Shown: positions 57,691-64,000 of the stretch, one piece after another
Numbering within the stretch: position 1 is the stretch's first letter
Layout of the letters: the number at the start of each line of letters is the position of its first letter
Program-made: the position numbers and the translations under genes
Notes under the pieces: model-generated
Seen by the model: only the letters and a program-made list of their open reading frames with translations
Told to the model about the DNA's origin: nothing
Databases searched by the model: none
Assembly (NCBI GenBank): GCA_029582265.1
Contig: CM055823.1
Location: forward strand, 16,117,019-16,181,018
DNA from: Zoroaster sp. YZ-2022
Lineage: Eukaryota; Echinodermata; Asteroidea; Forcipulatida; Zoroasteridae
DNA length: 64,000 bases
Direction of reading: 5' to 3'

Positions 57691-59880
57691 AATGAAAGCA
57701 CTGACCCCCTTTCCTTGTGGGAAAGACAGATGATGAATGAGACAAAAAGTCCCAGGTTTTTTATTTATTTATTTTATTTTTTAATAGGCACTAAACTGAA
57801 GTGGCAATTTGAAATGGACCAGCAACGCGAGCTGCACCCTTGCATGGCCTTTGGATTACCAACGCTTTTGGTAAATGCTGTACGAGAGCGCTGCCCAGCA
57901 CTATCCATAGAGCAGCATGCGTGCACACATGGCCAGAACGTGAGAAACATCTTACACCCGCTACCACAAGAGCAACCTCAGAACCTGAAGACCTATGAGC
58001 TTGGGCAAGCACTGAAGGACTTTCAAAAAACAAAATTGACATGCCAATGCAAGCACTACTCCAAATCTTTCCTTTCAATGACTGCGAAATGTGTCCCCCC
58101 AGCAGTAAACTGAGTCGGCGCGTGTAATAGGAGCCGGCTAAGTTAAAGAAGCCAAACCAGCACAAGATGCCTGCGTTGAAAGAAGCATGCTGGGAAAACT
58201 TGAGGCCCAGTGACCATCCCCCCTGTAACCGTAGGGAGCTGGTGACTAATGCTTGGCAGAACAGAAGTTGCAAGCACTGATGGCACAATGCCACCACTAC
58301 TAGTACTAACGCCGCTTGGCTGACTTTAGCAAGCGGCTTGGTTAAAGCCAGAAAGCGCTGGATTAAGTCACCAAACACTGGACCCGTTAAATGACTGGGG
58401 GCACTAAAATTATAGTAGGGACCGCAACCCCTTTTAAAATGCCATTTTATGCTAAATCTTTTGATTATGATAGAGAATATAGTTCTAATTCTAGTAATTG
58501 AAACCTTTTTTACTCATACAAACCGGACTTACGGTTATCAAGTTATTCCCTTTTTACTGTTTACGTTTTCAGGAAATTTTGTTCAATTTTCCTATGGAGC
58601 TTTTGGTATTGTTTACCATTTTAAACAAGTTGGTAAACAAAAGGAAACTGCCATATTGTAAATACTATCTTCCACGGCCCTGAAACTTTATGAAGGTGTA
58701 CTTGAATGTTGCCAAAACAGTTTATACAATTTTAATTTTAGTTGTTAACGATGTAACAAACATTGCCATGGAAACAATAGTAAACAACAATAATACCTCC
58801 ATTGGTCAAAATTAGATATTGAGTAGCATAACAAAGAATGCCTTGACAAAAAGAGCTAAATGAGTAATATTATTATAAATATTATGCTACTACAACTAGC
58901 AACAAAACCAGTCCAAGTGGGATTACCACAATCATTAAAGTCCACAAGTCCAGCGGCAACGGCTGCTTCCCGTATGCAAGGGTACACTAGACTGACCTGA
59001 CTGGACGGATGGTATGGTGGGTGGTCATGCCAGCATCAGATCCAGCATGTCCCAATAACAAGGGTACAGTCAGACACTGTCACCGAGCTTGGGGCCGAAA
59101 CCTCCACCGTCTCATGATGAACCTGGCGTCTGGGAAGGGGCCGTGCATCGACGCTTATCCTTCAGTGGGGAGCTCGTGCCTCACCCGCCACGGGCCGCCC
59201 GCAACCGGGCTGGAGGGCAAACCCGACTTACCGGTCGTGGCATCATTGAAATGACTGACGCAATACAATATGAACTAGCTGCAAGTGCAATTGCAATCAA
59301 GGGCTTGTAGTCGGGAGACCGGACTCGAAGGTCGCCTCGTAAATTGTAAAGTTAACGTTAACGTTAGGCCCCTATTCCCTCGTGACAACAAATTCAGCCC
59401 AGTTAAAAGTTGTGCAACCGCAAACAAAACGAAGAGGTGTGAAGGCCGATGATGTATTGCAGTGATTAAACAATCCATAAGACAACAGAAGATCTAACTA
59501 GTAACTGTTACATTGAAGATGAACTACTGTCACAAAAACTCTTCTAGTAATGATGAAGAGAATCCAAAATTAGGTGTCGCCAGGCAGCAAACGTCTCACG
59601 AGTCGTGCGCGCAGTCGATCTGCCCACGAAGAAATTTTACAATAACGTTAGTTCTTGAAAATAAATATTTGTTACAACCAACCGAAACTGGTCCGTTGTA
59701 AAAGTTCCTGTCGCCAGACTAGTTGAATCGTACACAGATAGAACTGTATCCACCGAAGAAAAGTTAAATTTGTTGACAAAAACATAAACCGCTAACCCAA
59801 AAACTCCATGGACTTGTTAATAAACAAGGAGCTGTGACAAGAATGCCCCAAACTGCACTGGTTGCTTGACACCAAGCGCC
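57691..59880. other. Upstream part of the Ngaro-like insertion, no recognised domain
   Basis: It includes a minus-strand frame at 57791-58378 (195 codons, hydrophobic and Cys-rich) that could be a remnant of the element's gag-like ORF, but no motif supports this. 58440-58930 is AT-rich. 59000-59330 is GC-rich (ACCCGCCACGGGCCGCCCGC) without a recognised feature. Confidence 0.4.
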
Positions 59881-59902
59881 AACCTTTACAGCGCGTAACC
59901 TG

Positions 59903-60026
59903 ATTGGCTAAAAACCTCCACCGAAGTTTGCCACCAGACAAACTATTGGTGGAGGCCTAAAAGCGGGAAACTTCCCGCCTACGCCCCTGATTGGCTGTGC
60001 CATGATCCACCCTGGGCATATAAAAG
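59903..60026 (+). promoter_or_regulatory. Promoter-like cluster: CCAAT, E2F-type palindrome, TATA
   Basis: Three inverted CCAAT words (ATTGG at 59903, 59945, 59990), an E2F-type GCGGGAAACTTCCCGC (59963-59978) and TATAAAAG (60019-60026) stand in the usual order and spacing for a plus-strand polymerase II promoter. An imperfect hairpin (59915-59930 with 59939-59955) overlaps. It lies near the end of the 5.6-kb insertion and points out of it, opposite to the retroelement ORFs. Activity is untested. Confidence 0.45.
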
Positions 60027-60601
60027 GCTTGACGTGGAAAATAGCCCATAAGCCTGCCGCTGGCTAACGAGTGCACAACAATATGCATGCCCATTGAGAA
60101 AACCCGATCCGTATTGTAAGTTGCGCATAATGCATTTGATCACTTTCGTGATAAAATGATTTAACATTTATGAGTAAACATTTGTATAAGTGTTAATGGA
60201 CCACATCATGCTGACAGAATTGTATTTCCTTTTTATCTTGAACTTTCACCTTACGGGGTCAACTTTAAAAAGCCTTCTTTGATGTACCAAGACTAATCCA
60301 CCAATCAAGTATGAAGATTATCCACAAAGTATTTATGACGTGTGACGGACGGATGGACACATGCACAAAGAACAAGTATGCTGCTCTTTGCTTTGACTTT
60401 GGCATACAAATAAATACAAATGTTTAGAATTGAACAAAAATAAAATTAAAAAAGGATGTTGACCTTACGTGCAAGAGTAGAGATTTAAACAACAAATCAA
60501 AAATTCAGTCAACCACAATAGCTATTCCCAGTTTTAGCAATGTGAAGACTACTCACGCAATTAAATCCTACCACTATCCAAGCATCTAAACCAACACTTA
60601 C

Positions 60602-60649
60602 CTCTTGAATCTTTCCTCCATTGAAACAGTAATGAAGTTGACATCTCTC
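60602..60649 (-). CDS. Candidate 48-bp exon, unknown gene
   Basis: Minus strand: acceptor CTTGTCTTTACAG, 48 bp, donor GTAAGT, both near-perfect. All three frames are open; the most protein-like is 'RDVNFITVSMEERFK'. The copy-A counterpart near 38550-38590 has lost the acceptor AG and parts of the exon. Being so short, it relies on the splice sites for support. Confidence 0.45.
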
Positions 60650-61021
60650 CTGTAAAGACAAGTTTAGAAAACATGAGGAAAGCATCCCCATGTACATAAT
60701 TTGTTTTATTTTCTTTTGCTTGAGCTTATGTGATACATGTCCTCTAAAGCAGTATCTTATGTGTCAACATATCCTGGCCCTTAATGACCAAATGCTATTT
60801 GCTACTTAGACAACTTGTATCTACACAAGTACATGAGGCACATTTGATGCAATGCTCATTTCATATGAACACATCCTGCATGTATTAAATTTCAAAGACA
60901 ACTTTTTCCTGTTTAATTGTCTTCATTGATGAAAATTAATCAATTCTAACAAATGCAAATGCAACCAAAAGATCTTAGATCCGAACAGTCATGTGATGTG
61001 ATTATGAAAATAATTGATCAC

Positions 61022-61104
61022 CTTTCCTTGAAGAATATTCTTCAAAATAGTCTTTGTGTCCAAGTATCTTATCCGTTATCATATCCTGCTCCATTTTTGC
61101 AATG
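61022..61104 (-). CDS. Candidate 83-bp exon, unknown gene
   Basis: Minus strand: acceptor TTTTGTCAACTGCAG, 83 bp, donor GTGATC. One frame is fully open: 'IAKMEQDMITDKILGHKDYF' and on through 'EEYSSRK', a hydrophilic, coding-like stretch. In copy A (about 38926-38960) only the 3' end of the exon with a GTGAGT donor survives. No domain recognised. Confidence 0.5.
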
Positions 61105-61738
61105 CTGCAGTTGACAAAATAAACAATATGCAATGTTTTAATTTGTTTGTAAATAATCAGAAAGAGTACATGTGAGTGATCTAGAAACAAAAATTAAGAA
61201 ACGTAAGCCCATCCTAGCAAATCTTTATTAATGGTTTTAAAGACAGGACTTAAATTTGTTGTTTAAGAACGTTTTTGGCTGAAAGATGCTGAAACACTGT
61301 CCAATAACAAATGTCTTTTCACTTTTCCTCAACATTATACATTCCTATTTTTCCTAAAACAAAAACAAAACTATCTATTGTGACACAAATTTCACACAGT
61401 TTAATGATTAATTCATGAAAACTAGAAGGTTGAATTGAACTGTACCTTCTCTTTAACAAGGAAATTCTCTAAAATGGGGAAAAAACACTAACATTTTTAA
61501 ATTACTGGTACTTTTCATTGGGAAAAATACCAATACCATTTGATACAAAACGTCATCAAAAATTAAGATAAACTAATTATTTCTTGTGCTTTGGAACAAC
61601 TGTTCAAATCACTTGTTGATTCATTTTGACTTAACTGAAACAAATAAATTTGGTGCAAATACCTGATACAGTTCCAGCAGGACTTAAAAAGAGCATTATT
61701 GATAAGTATAGGATATCCAATGAAAGAAATATAATTAC

Positions 61739-61851
61739 CATTATTGTCTGCCTTTCTGAGTGAATCTAGCATATTAAGAATCCATCTTATCCGCAATGTG
61801 TTTTCTTCAGAATTTCTGACAATAGTTATACTTTTCTCTTACAACATCAGC
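61739..61851 (-). pseudogene. Candidate exon, copy B of 40320-40419
   Basis: Minus strand: acceptor CTTGTTCTAG, 113 bp, donor GTAATT. The 3' half matches copy A ('RIRWILNMLDSLRKADNN' in one frame), the 5' half has extra bases and stops. The splice sites are kept. Confidence 0.35.
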
Positions 61852-62216
61852 CTAGAACAAGAAATTCAGAAATAATGTAGAACATTAATCAACTGAAAAA
61901 TAACAGCTGATGATGATGAGGTCCAAGAGTTTTATTGTGCATGCATATATTGTGCAGACAAATGGCACATCATTTTGACAACTAGAGCTGCTTGGTACAC
62001 CCGTACATCATAACATGGATGAATAGATTAAATGTCATCTAAACCTAGCTTTAAACTATGGTCAGAAGCTTCAATAATTTATATTTCCTCATGTTCATGA
62101 CAAGCATTATTGCATGCTCAGATTCAAGCTTTGCCAGCCTCAAGTTGGGTTAAGATCGACCCAATGCTGAGATAAAATGCAGATAAAGAGTACCTAACTA
62201 TAAACGCCAACCCCAT

Positions 62217-62634
62217 AATAATAATAATAATAACAATAATAATAATAATAAAAATAATGTGTGGACTTATATAGCGCACGTATCCATGAACTGAGTGGTG
62301 CTCAAGGTGCATTATATTATTACCCCTGCTCATGAGACTCATAAGGCTCATAAATCATTCCTGAAACCATCTCAGCTCCCTGGAAAGTATACAGCTCAAT
62401 TGCTGCCATTACAGCGCATATACATGTAGGGCTAATCAACCAATTCTGCCTTCACAGGTACCCATTTAACCCCTGGGTGGAGAGAAGCAATTATGGTTAA
62501 GTGTCTTGCTCAAGGACACAAGTGTCACGGCCGGGATTCGAACCCACATTCTGCTGCTAACACCAGAACTTGAGTCCGGTAAGCTAGACCGCTCGGCCAC
62601 GACACTCCACGACACTCGACATGACACTCCACGA
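62217..62634 (-). mobile_element. Full-length tRNA-derived SINE (subfamily 1), inverted
   Basis: A 9-bp target duplication CAACCCCAT frames it (62208-62216 and 62635-62643), and copy A keeps the empty site (about 40780, ACGCCAACCCCATGTG). Read on the minus strand it has the tRNA-like head, B box, body and (ATT)n tail of the family. The head region carries a small extra tandem of GACACTCCAC. Confidence 0.85.
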
Positions 62635-62686
62635 CAACCCCATGTGTATATAGTCTAGCTGTGAATGTTTTTTATTTCAAACTTAC

Positions 62687-62784
62687 CACTCTGGTCAATG
62701 GGGTACCCGGTTCCTGATGCTTGATAAGTTTGTACTGAATACCGATTGTGGATGCTTTGCAGATGGGCGATAGAATTTGATGGT
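62687..62784 (-). pseudogene. Candidate exon, copy B of 40824-40898
   Basis: Minus strand: acceptor TTATTATTTCACAG and donor GTAAGT as in copy A, but 98 bp instead of 75, so the frame used in copy A runs into a stop. One other frame is open. Probably the decayed paralogue. Confidence 0.4.
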
Positions 62785-63130
62785 CTGTGAAATAATAATA
62801 ATAGTACAGAGATGCCAACATTGAATTCCAAAAAAGAGTAGCATCTATTGAAAAAAAAAAATCGCAAAAATCTAACGCTAAAAAATGCATGTCCGGATTT
62901 TGGGCAATGTCAGCGCCGCACTCGGTGTAAACCCCGCTGGCGGTAGTGGGACCGGGGGCAGAGTAAATTGGAGGAAAATACTCAATGAAAAAATAATGAA
63001 ATTATAACAATGCTAGACGTATCTTATCTTAAAAAGCTCACAATAATGATCTTCCGAATTAGTAATCGGCATGCATCAATCACGTTAGAAATTTTGATTA
63101 TTAATAGTAATACTAACTAGTAATAGTGAC

Positions 63131-63159
63131 TACCATGGAGGAAGGCTTCCTCCATGGTA
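63131..63159. repeat. Perfect inverted repeat, 14-bp arms with 1-base centre
   Basis: TACCATGGAGGAAG and CTTCCTCCATGGTA with a single G between. It is flanked by related TAATACTAACT words. It could be a small foldback insertion or a recombination scar. Confidence 0.9.
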
Positions 63160-63269
63160 ATACTAACTGTTCTCTTTCTTGGGGTCTCGAAGGCAAATAA
63201 CAAATTGATAGCCTTAGCTAGGCCTAGCCGGATATAGCCCTAGCTAGCTCACCTGGGCCCAGTTTCATG

Positions 63270-63361
63270 GCGCTGCTTACCACAGAATTCTGCGCTTACG
63301 GCGCCATAAAAAGCGTGTGATTCTATTCGCCGTAAGCGCAGAATTCCGCAGTAAGCAGTGC
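63270..63361. repeat. Foldback element, 34-bp arms with 24-base loop
   Basis: Left arm 63270-63303 and right arm 63328-63361 pair with four mismatches; the core is GAATTCTGCGCTTACGGCG. It is preceded by GGGCCCAGTTTCATGG. It is nested within the hAT-like element. Confidence 0.85.
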
Positions 63362-63920
63362 CTGCATGCCTGACACTGAAGTCGCACTTGCAAAGAATCT
63401 TCGAGAAATTAAAAGGTAATGCACGTGCGCGAGCACAATTATGCGCGCATGTACACGTGTACACACAAGCTACCTCATAGACAACCTCATTCCCCACGGG
63501 TATGCTCATTATTCCCCATTATGTAATAGAGATCAATGGGTACGATCTTGCAAATAATGTACAGATGTACAGGCAGGGTACATGTAGGTAGGCAGTCGAA
63601 TCCATCCAGCGCGCTCGGCTCGCGCTTGTGTGTGATACGTACATAATCGTGTGAATTCGCCGCTAATCCCGCTATTGTCGCTTTTTACCACCACTGCGGT
63701 TTATATTTAAAAGGTTGTTTTGTTTTTTCATTTGTAAAATTATTTTTCATCATTTTTATTTCCACTTAATAGTTCATTCATTGTTTGCTTGTATTGTAAC
63801 TATATACAATTATACTGGGGCGGCTTGTTTAGCGTATTTCAATGAAGTATTATCGTAGAGTCGTATTCACGGCTCAAAATCGTATTTGCTACGCCCAAAT
63901 CGTGTATGTTGGCATCTCTG

Positions 63921-64000
63921 ATAGTATATAAATATTGGGTGCCTCATCAGGGTCACATGAATAGAATTATATTACATTAGGTAACATCTGAACTGTCCCA
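63921..64000. repeat. Segment Q copy B resumes
   Basis: TCACATGAATAGAATTATA and neighbouring sequence match 40912-40980 of copy A, showing that the duplication continues beyond the window. Confidence 0.7.

Larger units (their letters stand above)
54547..60160 (-). mobile_element. 5.6-kb insertion carrying an Ngaro-like tyrosine-recombinase retroelement
   Basis: The insertion is bounded by comparison with copy A, where CAGTGACTTAACATTTATG is continuous (38070-38088). TTA is present on both sides here. On the minus strand it encodes, in order, reverse transcriptase, RNase H, tyrosine recombinase and an SGNH-type hydrolase, all broken. RT-RH-YR without a methyltransferase, plus a hydrolase, is the layout described for Ngaro elements. 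Near the 3' end the minus strand has AATAAAA (about 54628), a likely polyadenylation signal. Long terminal or split repeats could not be identified by eye. Confidence 0.7.
53890..62806. repeat. Segmental duplication, segment Q copy B (with insertions)
   Basis: 53890-54546 and 60161-62806 align with 36750-40910. The sequence between (54547-60160) has no counterpart in copy A and is an insertion. The SINE at 62217-62634 is likewise missing from copy A. The paralogy resumes at 63921 after one more insertion. Confidence 0.8.
62807..63920. mobile_element. 1.1-kb non-autonomous DNA transposon, hAT-like ends
   Basis: Inverted ends CAGAGATGCCAACA and TGTTGGCATCTCTG-like (right: TGTTGGCATCTCTG), flanked by ATAGTA on both sides (62801-62806, 63921-63926). 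Copy A keeps the empty site (about 40910, AATAATAGTATAAATATT). CAGAG-type ends suggest hAT; the 6-bp duplication is shorter than the usual 8. No transposase is encoded. Two foldbacks lie inside. Confidence 0.7.

Noticed and set aside
57622..58113. 163-codon plus-strand frame
   Set aside because: It overlaps the RT region and upstream part of the minus-strand retroelement, includes a low-complexity TTTATTTATTTA stretch and matches nothing.

Overview
The window reads as repeat-rich nuclear DNA of an animal, most likely a marine invertebrate deuterostome (echinoderm, hemichordate or cephalochordate). That guess rests on the mix of mobile elements: tRNA-derived SINEs with (ATT)n tails, a Tx1/L1-like LINE, CR1/L2-type and other LINE fragments, a piggyBac remnant, a tyrosine-recombinase (Ngaro-like) retroelement with a hydrolase domain, and many foldback MITEs. 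There are no prokaryotic genes, operons or CRISPR arrays. The species cannot be fixed from the sequence.

Layout. 0-3.5 kb: a MITE, a SINE with long terminal direct repeats, a SINE nested in a SINE, and a LINE fragment fused to a piggyBac transposase fragment, cut off by a 500-N gap. 4-19.9 kb: a large satellite-like block. Two arrays of a ~185-bp unit (each with the same flank) bracket ~1.8-kb repeats, two minisatellites built on AAGATGGCGGC, and seven tandem ~0.97-kb units, some of which carry a ~470-bp MITE and some an empty site. Copies in this block differ mostly by tiny indels, which suggests uncorrected long-read gap filling. 22.5-30.3 kb: a near full-length but frameshifted Tx1/L1-like LINE placed directly behind the 3' end of another copy, with a duplicated, hairpin-rich 5' region.

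30.6-64 kb: two diverged copies of an ~11-kb unit (copy A ~30.6-41.6 kb, copy B ~41.6 kb to the window end). Copy B has grown by insertions: a TTAA-flanked element, a MITE inside a MITE, a LINE fragment with minisatellites and SINEs, a 5.6-kb Ngaro-like insertion and a hAT-like element. The other copy preserves the empty site for most of these. Several short minus-strand segments with good splice sites (31.6, 40.4, 40.9, 43.3, 48.9, 60.6, 61.1, 61.8, 62.7 kb) look like exons of one duplicated, partly decayed host gene of unknown identity.

The ORF-bearing elements are all broken, so the window is mainly a record of transposition, tandem amplification and duplication. The least ordinary structures are the MITE-polymorphic tandem array, the YY1-like minisatellites, the 60-bp minisatellite with tRNA-type A and B boxes, the SINE with 67-bp terminal direct repeats, and the LINE 5' hairpin cluster.
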